A stretch of DNA of 64,000 bases, from assembly GCA_034190875.2 (NCBI GenBank), contig CM067344.1, forward strand, positions 22,561,606 through 22,625,605. Reading direction: 5' to 3'. The translations under genes were made by a program, and so were the position numbers. Below, one piece after another: positions 50,843-63,345 of this stretch (the stretch's first letter is position 1; the number at the start of each line of letters is the position of its first letter). The notes under the pieces were generated by a model. That model ran no database searches and had not been told where the DNA came from. It was given only the letters and a program-made list of their open reading frames with translations. The DNA comes from Urechis unicinctus. Lineage: Eukaryota > Annelida > Polychaeta > Xenopneusta > Urechidae.

Positions 50843-51501
50843 ATGGAAGCTGGTTCTGTCATTACAGACGAAGCCAGGGAATCGACGGATATAGTTTGCG
50901 GGGGGGTTTCCATTAAACGGCAACTCTCGTTGGTTCTCGGCAGACCTACCTTACAACGAACGCAGACGTCCGATCTTCTACGGACAAATGTGGACCAAGT
51001 TGCAGCTCATAAGAAGAAAGAGCAAACTCGTAAAAAGGAAAAATCCGATCTTAATAGGCAATCAAGGATAGACAGCGGCCACCGTAAATCATCGACTGGG
51101 ACGCTGAATGAAAACCCAACTTTAAAAGATGGACGTAAAATATCTAAAGCAGAAACAAAACCATTTGAAATCGATTTCGATGAAGATACCCCATGGAAAG
51201 ATTCCGGAGACAAACCTGACTTATCTTACATCCCAGTCAAGGAGCAGAAAGACGAGACAATCATTGAGAACGATTCCACTTACGACAGCAGTGATTTTTA
51301 CGACACTGACTTGGAGAGCGATGGAGAACGTGACGCAACGCCGCTGGATACGGACGGCAAAGAACGTACCAGCGTCTGTGTCGTCGACTTCAGATCAGCA
51401 TGGTAGGGGCCGTGTTGAGTGGACTAAAGACAAATGTGATAAGTGTGAAAGGACGAGGCATGGACGGCACGGATGCTCTGGCGCTGGCGTCTGCTCTACT
51501 G
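50843..51501 (+). CDS. LRRC74-like exon 1, with apparent frameshift
   Basis: The ATG at 50843 has A at -3 and G at +4; an earlier GTG in frame is not preferred. The frame encodes an acidic, charged N-terminus ending DFYDTDLESDGE and DTDGK, then would stop at 51403-51405. The downstream LRR sequence (YQRLCRRL to ALASALL) is in the -1 frame and runs to a perfect CTG/GTGAGT donor at 51501. Family homology continues across the change of frame, so one base appears to be missing near 51361-51364, by mutation or sequence error. Initiation at the ATG at 51400 for a shorter form is an alternative. Confidence 0.72.
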
Positions 51502-54500
51502 GTGAGTAGAAATAACACACAATAAATCATCTCTGTTCTAAACCTCAAACAACACGACAGCACCAGACTCCCCACCAGGGATTGACCTGATTATTGGCGT
51601 GATATTGTACGGAAACCGAGGCAGGTTACACTCAAAAAAAACATCCCACCCAGATCTTCCTTAACCAATCAATTCCCGATTAAATAATTTGCTTCAGGGT
51701 TTATTGAACAGATATACGACGTATTGACGATATGATTAGCTCTCCAATTCAAAGGTGTCGGCATGGTGCGATATGCCCGTATGTTACAGTTGTACGTATT
51801 GCCGCCAGCTTACAAATGATATAGATTACACACAATCAATAGTTATTGGATATTGCGGATATTAACCAGATAAGAACATTCACACCTCCAAGATAACTCC
51901 CGTAGCTGTGTTTGGCTACGAGATGTCCCGATGAACAGTGATAGTAGATCTCATTAAATGCATTCACAGTCTCTAACTGAAACGTCTCATACGATGTGGC
52001 CAAGACGACAATGCATCATTTGTCATTTCAAACGCACATCTTAACAACTTATTTAAAACATCGTTGATGTGAATTAAACAATACCACGTTGTCAGTGAAC
52101 CAAGATATATCACCGGGCTTACTTTACCAGGCGGAATTCTTTCTGCTGTGTTGCAATTTTGACAAGAATTCCTCCAGTATTGAATTTGAAATCGCAGTCC
52201 GTTTCGTCAAATATCATAACTTCATATATTCACTGCGATTTTTGGAAATGAAATACATATTATGGTGTGTAATCGACCCCAGCCCGTTTAAAAGCCTTTG
52301 TAAAGTCCGATTGTTTATTTCTGAAGGGACGTGATTTATAGATAAAATATGGCACATGGTTACCGCTAATAGATATCCGAAACTGAAAACGGACGATGGT
52401 GCGATAATACCAGAAAATGGGAATCGCACATTCATAGTTACTGGACCCGCTCGCCAATCATAACCACATTTTTGTGCCCAATACAAAGAAAGGCTCTGAT
52501 TCAAAAGAAATCGCATTTCTAATATAGTTGATAAATAATTATATATCACTGATCTCTTCATAGCGTGCTCCCTGGAAATATCAATGATTAAACTGTGGAC
52601 AGGCTTTTCCACAAAATTCACTCCATTATGAAAAGGTCGTGACGTACTTGTTTAGATGATAACATTAATCGGCAAAAACAGCTGGTTCACCGATGTCACA
52701 CATCCTTACCCTTAGACAGAGAAAAAACACCAACTGTCTTTCATACATTTGTTCATTACTTGGAAACATATAGGCTGCTATTACCAGGCATAGGAGAAGA
52801 GGATAAACACATCGTTCTCATGCATGTTTAATCTCTATATCGATGTCAGCGCCGATTGGTGGAGGCCTACAAGGCCGGACACGACCCAGAGTTAAACAAA
52901 AGTCGCGGGACAAGCATTAACTAGCATAATACTGGTCCACTATATGTTAGCTTTAAGTAAATGAGGTCCTTGAATACCCCATGAGTTGTAAACAAGACAA
53001 CAGAAGCCCTCTAAAGGACCTCATTACGCAGGGGTCTGCTTGTGGGAACGGTCACTTGAGCTATTCCACAACTACATGGTTTACTCAGAAATAGAAGACG
53101 ACCATTAAGCACTCCTGTGGTAGTTGAGGAGTGATCATTTAATTCCGCCGTATGTGAAATCAGGTTACATTTTGTAATATGTGGGAAGATACATTCATAT
53201 AATATAATTAATAGGTAGAATGCCCGGGTTACTATTAACAATTTTTATGATCCTACAGCGGTGATAGTCTTAATGTCGCCAACACACCATCCTAGATGCG
53301 TATATTTCCGAATGATTGTAGCGAGCTTTCCCCGGTGAGGCTCCACAGCTGAGGGTTTGTGATCCAAGCCTTTATATCGTCATAAGTACAATCAGTGCTC
53401 TGCACATTACTCTATTAAACCCGCTGGACCGATGAAGTGATGAAGAGAGATGTCATCCTCCTACACGTACACCACCATCAGTCTCATCCATATCATAGCC
53501 AATTCACCGACCCAATAGAGAACAAAGCGTAATAAACAACACTTTTAAAAACCATAATTCAGGCTTATTTGACCCGCTCCGCTTATCAAGGAAGTCCTAG
53601 TTATTGAAGTCAGACCTGACACCAAATAATTCGTGTAAAAATCAACTGAACCAAAAAATCGCTAGTTTTTCGAATGCTAACCTCTTGTTGATATGTTAAC
53701 AACAGGAGAACAGTAAGGTTAAGTCCCTGCATCTGGATGACAACCAGCTGGGGCCTCGGGGCGTCGAATTCGTCTCACTCATGTTATTCGAGAATATCTA
53801 CATAACAGATCTGGTGACTATTATGATTATAGTACATTAAGAGATGAATACTTTTTTTATGCATCATAGCACTTACTTACTGAGTTTATCTTAAACACTA
53901 AGTTTCAAAACATAATTGATATTTCTCAAATATTCCCCACGCATATGAGTAAAACTATGTCAATAGTTTGCAATGAATAAGAGTTTTGTATTGCTGTTGT
54001 CGATGACAGAGTGTTGCTGAAAACAGACTCGGGAGCAAGGGTTGCGCCCTGATAGTAGAAATGCTACTTGAAAATCACACCATCAACAGACTTAATCTTT
54101 CAGGTAATAGGCAGAGTGAAAACAAAGATATATCGCATAAAGATATATCAAGGTCATTGTTAATGGCATCGATTAACTACCTGTGATTTCCATCGCCTTA
54201 AGGCATAACCATATTTGTTGTCTGGTGTGCTTAAATACAGGCAATAATTTAACAGACAGCGACGCCAGTCTCATCTCGACTGTTCTTCAGGTGAGGAAAC
54301 TTATTGTAATTTACCGGGAACCAAAACGGTTTTGTCGATGGCCAAATGGCGCAATGCAAATATTGCTATAATCAAGAAAGGGATTTTATTCTGTTTCAGG
54401 ACAACCTATATTTAACGTCACTTGACCTAAGTCATAATGACATATCGGACACTGGTGCCCAAGCCCTCGGACAAGCTATTGGTATGTCTTAGCAGAGTAA

Positions 54501-57500
54501 TGTCCAAATTTATTAAAGGGATTGCCCTGGAGTGCACTTACGAAATTAATTTCGACTTATGGAAAACTTAAATTATTCCAAAAATCATACCAGAGAACGA
54601 TTTCTTAATTACACATAAATAACCTTTAGCATAGTAAGCGTCTTCAATATATATAATTGGAGCATTCTTTTATATCATTATACTGCAGCTGATAACGAGA
54701 ACTTGAGGTCGCTGGACCTAAGCTGGAACAAGATAAGACCTAATGGAGGGGTATCATTTTGTGAGGGTCTGCAGGTCAGTGTCAAAAACAATTTGTTGAC
54801 CAAATGGACACTTCTCCACGTAGAGACGGGAGTGCTTGTCTAAAGATATTTCAGTATAATATTTGAACGTGTTGACATGAGTGATAATGAAAGCTATTGA
54901 ACCACTCTTATGTATAGGTCAATAACGAGAAACATTATCGTAAGCTCGTCAAACGGTCCACGAGAGACTCCACGAGAGACTCTTTGTGCTACTTACCAAA
55001 TGAAAGCAAATACTTAGAAAAATCGCCTTCGGGATAAGCTGTGTAACATTAGGTGTTCAGTTACAGGTTCGAGATTGAGTATAAAAGGTGCATGGATAGA
55101 CGCAGACCGTGTTTGTGTAAATGACAAGGTTGCATGTGTTAGCTAAGTGGATGTATTGCAAGAATCGATCGATGGAAACATTTATTGACTTGGTAATCTG
55201 CAATTCCCATCACACACCCCGAGATCTCACCGTGATTGTTTAGGACAGTGCATTATCGCAGCTGTAATAATATATGGTTATTACAAAGTTTGCGTATGAA
55301 ACATTTTCTACAAATTGCCTCTTTACGTACGGAACATTTATGTGGGGAAAAAAATATTATGGTCGATCGTCATTTTTGGAAAGAATGTTGCCATCGTATG
55401 TTCCAGGAAAATGTGGTCCTTAACACGTTGTCACTGGCCTACAACGGCCTGTCTGTAATAGGGGCTAAGGCGATGGGTGAGGCGCTGGCACTCAATGAGG
55501 TGCTCACCCACTTGGACCTCACCTGCAACCACATGTTCGATGGGGGCGTCGGCTACATAGCCCGGGCCATTATGATCAACGAAAATCTCAAAATGCTCAG
55601 AGTAAGACCAAGGGGATGTCTTTATCTAAATGATCTAGCACCTTTAAACTCAGCCTCGGTGGTGATCACTAATAAAGCTGACGCAATAGAGAGTGTTGTA
55701 TAGGCCACATAGTTGCATTTCCTCGGGGAAAGTAACAAAGAACGTTGTATTTGATGATTGTGGTCATTATCTCGCATTGCCGTTTGCTGTAGATATCCAA
55801 TAACGCCATGACGACAGCCAGTGCTCTGACCATGCTGAACGCTGTCAAAGGCAACCCGGAGACTTCTCTACAGTTGCTGGATATGTCTGTGAGTTAACAT
55901 TGAATTAACATTACGTTACATTGAATATAGGGTACACAACACAGGCATTCGTGTCATAAAATGACCCCCTGTCTGTCTTCAAATGTATAAAGGATTAGAT
56001 AATAAGCCAGTGAGGAGAACGCTTTATGACTCATGTGGTTCCCCATACCCTACAAAGTGAAGTGACACGGTTTGTTGCTATCATAGCTACTTCCGCTTGC
56101 TTGTCAGAGTGTGCACGTGTATAAGGACACCCTGAATGTAGTGGAAGAAATCAAGTTCGTGAGACCGGAGTTCGAGTTTCTCTACGGAGGCGTGGTCAAC
56201 TCTGATGACAGCCAAGGTACCATACAATGTGCTCTGCAGAGTACACCCCTTATCAGCTAAACTCACAATAGATTCGAGTCAAATTTACATGAGAGTTTTC
56301 TTGCATTGGGCAACAGTCGTTATGAATGTGAATGTGTACAACAGGTGGCGGTAGTGGGGCGGACGGCCTCAGTCAACGTAACCCTATGACGATGCTCAGA
56401 GAGTTCATGTCCGACCGTAATCTCAGGATAGTCGACCTCTTCAAGCAACTCGACAAAGACGGAAGCGGAAGTCTATCCCGCGATGAGTTTATTATTGGGC
56501 TTAAGGTCTATATAACTTATGTATGTTCAGGCTTCGCGTACGATGAATGATTACCCCATCAACTAAATACCTTAAAGAGACTGATCGGCCCCATATTTGT
56601 AACGAGGTTGCCTAGCAAGCTGCTTGGCTACCGCACCATGGAAACCAAAAGTTTACAGTTTTCAGACTTTCAGTCGCTACGCGGCGCTGCGGTATCTTAA
56701 AATAAGATCCTTGCTTCGGCTGTCGCTTACCCTTCCTGCTTATCAGTCTAATTTTTGCGCAATGATGCCCACAACTTTAAAAAGTGAAGATTTGATGAAA
56801 TCAACATTTTGTAACCTTAGCGGAAGTATACACATCGATAACGAGGTAGCTACAGAGCGCGTAATGATTTACAGCTATCATAGTTCTAGGGAGGTACTGT
56901 TATCGATGGAACGACACAACTAAATAAAACAGATATCTACAGTACATCATGAATATTTCCAGTCAAATAATAATGTTGAAAATTTATCAGCATGATTTGC
57001 GATTACCTCTTTAATAACCTCGAGCTTCTAGTCATAGAAAGTCACAACAGGTGTTGTTATTACTTGCAGAGTATCAAAGTACCGATGTCCAACGCTCAGA
57101 TTGACCGACTCATCCACATTCTTGACAAAGACGGCGATGGGGAAATAGACTTCTCGTAAGTATCTTTTGTTTCTGCACCATCATATCAAACAGTTCTGTA
57201 CCATTTCCATCAGCAATAGCACCAATGAGAGAGATTGATCCAAACGCTACATTATATATTTCCTCAGTACTATAGCGTTGTGCTTCTCGGTTAGCAGTCA
57301 TCGTCTATATTGACGCCGATATAATGAAATGTGACGTCGGTGCCGGGATAGAAGAGGCGAGGGTCATGTATATATTCGGGTTGGTGTCATGTTCCAGGGA
57401 GATGCTAACAGGAGACCGGGAACATAGACGCAAACAGATGAAGTTAAAGCAGCAAGCTGTCGCCCGTATGCTGCAGATTAAGAAGGCGAAGAAGCTGGCC

Positions 57501-57587
57501 AAGATGAAGGTAGCTCAAGCTGCTGAGGCAAAAGCCATGGCATCATTGCTGCCTGTCAATAAGAAAGATGTGAAGAAGGCATCATAA
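50843..57587 (+). CDS. LRRC74-like protein (LRR plus EF-hand), whole gene, 12 coding exons
   Basis: Exons: 50843-51501, 53706-53813, 54010-54103, 54241-54290, 54400-54481, 54689-54774, 55407-55601, 55793-55888, 56108-56216, 56345-56505, 57070-57155, 57398-57587. All have AG/GT borders and matching phases, giving about 637 residues. Order: acidic disordered N-terminus (~1-173), ribonuclease-inhibitor-type LRRs of ~28 residues (~190-455), a linker with FVRPEFEFLYGG, two EF-hand loops (DKDGSGSLSRDE at ~529 and DKDGDGEIDFSE at ~565) and a Lys/Ala-rich tail. This domain order and the YDTDLE segment before the LRRs fit the LRRC74A/B family, which has no well-defined biochemical role. The EF-hands have the acidic and Glu-12 ligands expected for calcium binding. 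Exon 1 contains an apparent frameshift near 51362. Confidence 0.85.
53706..53813 (+). CDS. LRRC74-like exon 2
   Basis: Phase 0 at both ends, 36 codons. Encodes one LRR (VKSLHLDDNQLGPRGVEF) and the start of the next. Confidence 0.88.
54010..54103 (+). CDS. LRRC74-like exon 3
   Basis: Starts AGT after GACAG and ends TCAG/GTAATA, leaving phase 1. LRR segment with NRLGSKGCALIVEMLLEN. Confidence 0.85.
54241..54290 (+). CDS. LRRC74-like exon 4 (50 nt)
   Basis: A very short exon after AATACAG, phase 1 to 0. It encodes GNNLTDSDASLISTVLQ, completing an LRR. Identified from phase and repeat periodicity. Confidence 0.83.
54400..54481 (+). CDS. LRRC74-like exon 5
   Basis: Acceptor CTGTTTCAG, donor G/GTATGT, phase 0 to 1. 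LRR with LTSLDLSHNDISDTGAQAL. Confidence 0.9.
54689..54774 (+). CDS. LRRC74-like exon 6
   Basis: Acceptor ACTGCAG, donor CAG/GTCAGT, phase 1 to 0. LRR with LRSLDLSWNKIRPNGG. Confidence 0.9.
55407..55601 (+). CDS. LRRC74-like exon 7
   Basis: Largest internal exon, 65 codons, phase 0. Two LRRs (LNTLSLAYNGLSVIGAKAM and LTHLDLTCNHMFDGGVGY). Acceptor GTTCCAG, donor AGA/GTAAGA. Confidence 0.92.
55793..55888 (+). CDS. LRRC74-like exon 8
   Basis: 32 codons, phase 0, donor TCT/GTGAGT. Last LRR, ending NPETSLQLLDMS. Confidence 0.88.
56108..56216 (+). CDS. LRRC74-like exon 9
   Basis: Linker after the LRRs, phase 0 to 1, containing VVEEIKFVRPEFEFLYGG, which corresponds to the segment between LRRs and EF-hand region in LRRC74 proteins. 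Confidence 0.87.
56345..56505 (+). CDS. LRRC74-like exon 10 (EF-hand 1)
   Basis: Phase 1 to 0. Contains VDLFKQL then the loop DKDGSGSLSRDEF, a canonical EF-hand with Asp at positions 1 and 3 and Glu at 12. Confidence 0.9.
56572..57001 (+). mobile_element. Dispersed repeat family, copy B (in intron)
   Basis: Homologous to 39111-39564. It fills most of the intron between the two EF-hand exons, in the same orientation as the gene. Several small indels separate the copies. Confidence 0.8.
57070..57155 (+). CDS. LRRC74-like exon 11 (EF-hand 2)
   Basis: Phase 0 to 2, donor TC/GTAAGT. Contains IHILDKDGDGEIDF. The loop's position-12 Glu is supplied by the next exon. Confidence 0.9.
57398..57587 (+). 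CDS. LRRC74-like exon 12 (basic C-terminus)
   Basis: Acceptor GTTCCAG. The first base completes Ser and the next codon is the EF-hand Glu. The rest is a Lys/Ala/Met-rich, helix-prone tail ending in KKAS and a TAA stop. Confidence 0.88.
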
Positions 57588-58959
57588 CACACAATGCGCT
57601 GCATACTTGAACCAAAGAGGGCTCACTCCGACTAGCTATGCGTTGAGTATGTTAACTAGTAGAACACATGTCCGTCTTCATGTGGCGCTGCCATAAAATC
57701 GAGAAAAGCGCATGTGACTGTTGATCCAACGTCTCAGGGATCTATGGCCTTGTGGTTTATATTGAAGATATGGAGTCTTCTGATTGGTCGAGGCGACCGC
57801 GCTCCCAAATTGATCAGAACATTGCAGGTTATTTTAAGAGAAGCTATGGCAAAGTAGTGCGCTGAACATAGGCGGCTAGTTCACATGTAATGTCGGACGG
57901 AAGCTAGTGAACGCTCTTAGCGTAACTCCCAAGCTCTTGCTTGATTTCCCGGTGCTACACCAGCTTCTGTCATCATCCAGGCGGCCATATCATTTCTCAA
58001 CTCTGATTAATTGGGAAAATCTCAAACAAATCTGCTATTTACAAGGGTGTGTATCTTACAGCGTTGATTTTTTGAATCTCATATTTTTTTTGCGAGAGCT
58101 CCATTTGGATTTATTCGTTAATCATTGATGCTCGGTGTTGCTCTCACGATTGTCATTAAATTTTATGATTTGATTCTGGTAAATTGTTGCGATTATCTAT
58201 GATGAAAAACAATTATGAATATGATCTTACAAACAAAAATCTTCTCTTAAAGGGCCGTGTCGATTTAACGTCTCTTATAAAACCATCGCGTTGACAAGTG
58301 GATCTTTAACTAATGGACATAATTGTGACGGAGAGTTAAATCTCCAATGGTCCGGCTCCTTTTGATTCTTGACGTTAATAGACAGGTTTATTGGAACCGT
58401 CATCTCAAAAGATCTGTGTAATGTTATTTTAATCCTATTGGGTGGCTTAAGTCACTGGTCCAACAGCAATCTCTTCCCGTAACAAATGTATCGCTTCAAA
58501 AAAACACGCCATCTAAACTATAATTCGCTGTTTTTTGTCTGTGAGGAGCCATCAACATTAGAGGGATCCATGTACAATTTGGGACAGCGAACTTGCTTCA
58601 TCAGGAAACGTGCAATGCAAACATATTCTTCTGCTGACATAGTACGAGAGGTGTATTTAAAAGTTTTTCCCGCAAATAACTCTGAGGGTCAAATATCTTA
58701 CGGGGCTAATCGTTAGATGGAAAGAAGCCATCAGCATCAGATTGGTTAATGTGTAATTTGGGGCAGCTGGCTTGTTTTTCCAGGAAACGTGCCGTCAAAT
58801 GCTATACTCTAATGCGTTAAGGGGGTTTTAAAAGGTGGAGTCGATTGTTGCCTGCAACATCTGAAAGGTAGATAGTTTGTCTTTTAATGACCTTGCCATC
58901 ACAAGATACCATCCGGTGAGTTACAATGGTAAAAGAGATAAAAAAGGTCAATTGTTTAT
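57588..58959. other. 3' flank of LRRC74-like gene
   Basis: No coding signal. At 58480-58810 a ~165-bp segment appears twice in diverged form (shared CCATCARCAT, AATTTGGGRCAGC and AGGAAACGTGC). Confidence 0.5.
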
Positions 58960-59450
58960 CTGTTAAATCATATAAAACTGGTTGTATGTTCGGTTCTAAG
59001 GAAATCAATTGATGCATGCTGATGACCTCGTATTTTGTGCATGTAGAGCTGGTTTACAAATTTTGCTACAACTATGTACTGATGATGGAATGGAATTTGT
59101 AATTCAACGAAGAGTATTTCATTGATAATCAGATGGTAAGATATCTTGTCGGATGAGGTAGTGAAAAATGTTAATGACATCTATCGTCAATTTCGAATGC
59201 TGTTTGCTCAAGGAAACATGTTGATACGAAAATTTCGTATGTCCACATTTGATGCTAAAGTGTCTTTATTTCGAGCATACTGTACCCCAATGTATACAGC
59301 TCATCTATGGTGTAGGCATACAAGCTTTAGTATGCGGAGGCTAGCAGTAGCATGAAATGATACCATGAGAATGCTAACTGGCTTTACAAGATTTGCTAAT
59401 GCTAGTCATGTGATTGCTTACCCGCGTGTGAGGGTGTAATAAGAATTTTC
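58960..59450 (+). pseudogene. LINE reverse-transcriptase 3' fragment, degraded
   Basis: An ADD catalytic box of a non-LTR reverse transcriptase (HADDLVF, Tyr replaced by His) at 59015-59035 is preceded by TGCMFGSKEIN. After a stop it continues in another stretch with LFAQGNMLIRKFRM and LFRAYCTPMYTAHLW, segments common in invertebrate LINEs C-terminal to the palm. Stops at 59124 and 59353 and the lack of the upstream RT and endonuclease show a 5'-truncated dead copy. Confidence 0.78.
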
Positions 59451-60728
59451 ATGTATAAGTATATATGTAGGTTATATATTGCAGTGAGAACAGTATTGTT
59501 CAAAATATAATAAATCCTTCCTAAAGCAGCACTAGATACACATTGACATAACTCAACACTGGTATAGGAGTAGCCCTACAAGACGTCTGCGTAGACGTCT
59601 TACCGTTTCTCGAAACAACGCAACGCAATTATTTGTAGATCGATTCAGACAACTACCAAACACCAAACATACACAAGTGAAGGAGTTATAGAATGCAATG
59701 ATGTTTTACGGACAATTTCATCCCTTTTCGGCTGGTGATTTCATCCGTGGTAATTATTTATAGTTCGATCAATTTGGGAAGCGGTAAAAAGTCAGAAACA
59801 CAGCAACATGTTTGTTTACAAGTTCAAGACCACATGCATTGCGCGAGGGGGGGGGGGTATACATGTGCCGCACGAAGGGGGTGGTTTTTTCAACATCTCG
59901 ACTTTTACGACGGGTTAGACATTCGCATAATACCTTGTACGATGGAGTATACTTTTTCTCATTCTCAACGAGTACAACGGGTACAGGTTTTCGAGGTCCC
60001 GCGGCACACCCCTATCCGAGTTAGGGTAAGTGCCCCCCACTTGGGATGCTAAGGCAATGCGGGAAATCGCGAGAATTAATTGTTTTCCAAAATGGCAGAC
60101 ATCGTATCGCGATTTGTTAGGAAACGAACTATCGATGCCATTTATTGAAGAATAGCGTCGAGTGGTGGTAAGTTTTTTGGCGCGCAAAGTCTATTTTTTG
60201 TAAAGGCTCGTGATATATGTTATTTTTCTAGGTACGCAGAGTAGTCCTTCAACCCAAACGAGAACTTGCCGACTGTGTTTGACGAACTCTTCGTAGCGGT
60301 ATAAATTCATGTTACCGTTACACCGGAGCTAGTATAGGAGTAAATTTATATATGTGACCAACGTAGGAGATCTCAAATTGACATATGTAAATATTCAGCA
60401 TTTCTTTCTCGCTGTATATTCAGTACCTTCCCGTGGACCGGTGTATAAATATCGCGGGGGTACGAGCCATCGATGGCTCCATTGCTCTGCAAGAAGCGGA
60501 AATTTTATTGGCAACTGCAAAGAGCAGTGGCGTCGACCAAACAATGGCAGCCACAATTTCCTCGGTATCGCCAACTTACACCACAGGTGCGGCCAACATC
60601 ATCATCATCATCAGATTCATCAACTTCCAGTCTGGAAACAACTTGCGATCATAGCGTAAGAAAAGGTCCAATGCAGCTCACCGAAACTTGTCACTGACAG
60701 TGAAGTGAATTGAAACCAGCAACGCCAA
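59451..60728. other. No recognised gene
   Basis: A frame at 60406-60654 (with VDRCINIAGVRAIDG) has coding-like composition and a possible GTGCGG donor near 60590, but no domain is recognised and no partner exon was found. Confidence 0.35.
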
Positions 60729-61919
<1,191 letters not shown>

Positions 61920-62275
61920 GTTGTGGTAGAACACGCCCACTGTATCCCCCTGTTGGCCGTGTGTAGCGACTCTTGTCGGTGGGCAGTCCGATCTAGGTGG
62001 TTCAGTGGAACGGTACTTACGAGGGCTATATCTCCAATACGCCATAAGGCCAGGATTTCCCCTACACCAGAGGCTGGAATGACATGGTCCAGTCAATCGG
62101 CTAGGATGATCGTTTACATTCTTATCCTTTTCGTCATCATTCATGGATTTTCATTCATCCTAGAATGTGGCTGCTCAATCAGGTCAACTTCATCCCTTCA
62201 TATTTATCACTCCATTCGAAGCGCCATATGACACTTAATTGTTGGTGTGCCGTTAAAACCCTACACTCACTCACG
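61920..62275 (+). mobile_element. SINE-like element ending in TCAC repeat
   Basis: The 3' end GTGTGCCGTTAAAACCCTAC followed by ACTCACTCAC resembles tails of molluscan SINEs that end in TCAC microsatellite. The 5' limit and a tRNA-like head were not identified. Confidence 0.4.
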
Positions 62276-62734
62276 GAACTCGGTTGAGGCCAAAACATGA
62301 CTCCTCTGTGCATCTATCAAGTTTTACTCTTAATTGATCACTGCACGTTATAAAGACTTTATATAGATCGAACACTGGAATGATCAAGTTGTTTATTGAT
62401 CTCTGATTATCATCATGTGTATTGTCTGTTGACTGCCTCAACTCGCATACACTGACATACCGAACCAGGACAACACATAACAAAGAGACACAACAGCGTG
62501 ATGCCTCCCCTTCTGAGCACCCCAGCCCGCCCGCCCGACCACCCCACCACACCCCTCCCTACACACACACGCGAAACAAAAACCATGCCGCCTCCCGTCC
62601 GTAGGTCCCACCAGCTCCAAACACTGGCCGCTTTCCCCTTCACAGAAAACAATCATGAAAGCATACCCTCAGGTCTTATACGTTACGCGCTCTCATTCTC
62701 AAGATGCATGGGTGTAATATGATACGCAATTTAG

Positions 62735-63345
62735 CACGGGAGTTCAAGACCTCTGGGGAAAGCACAAAATACTTCCCCAGTTCTAAAGGCCCTCCCATGC
62801 AAACTGCAATCAATAAGCCTGTAGATCTTGACATGTAAAAGTTGACATGGAAGTTCATTAAACTGAGGTAAACAGAAGAGTTCATCCCCAGTTCAAATGG
62901 CTTTCCCATGCATTCTCACATTAATTGACTCAAATTCGAAGCCAAGTTAGCAGGGAGTTCATGACCTCTGAGTAAGGCACAGGAGTACCTCCCCAGTTCA
63001 AATGGTCCTCCCATGCATACTGACAAAATTCATACTGATCTGTTAAACGTAAGTTAACACAGGAGTTCAAGACCTCTGGGCTATGCACAAAAGTACTTTC
63101 CCAGTTCAAAAGGCCCTCCCATGCATACTTACCAAATCAATATGTATGAATTTGAATTTATAGGAAGTTAGCAAAGGAGTTCAAGACCTCTGGGGTAAGC
63201 ACAAAAGTACTCCCCCAGTTCAAATGGCCCTCCAGTGCATACTTCCATAAAGAGTACATTAATGTTGAGAAGAAAGGTGGCAATAAAAGACCTCTGATGA
63301 AAAGTTCCTCAGCACTTGCATAAGTACTTTGGACCTTCCACACCA
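62735..63345 (+). repeat. ~110-bp tandem repeat, about 5.5 copies
   Basis: Units begin near 62739, 62849, 62951, 63059, 63174 and 63282. Each contains GGAGTTCAAGACCTCTGGGG, AAGCACAAAAGTACT, CCCCAGTTCAAATGGCCCTC and CCATGCATACT. Units differ by 10-25% by eye. Confidence 0.88.
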
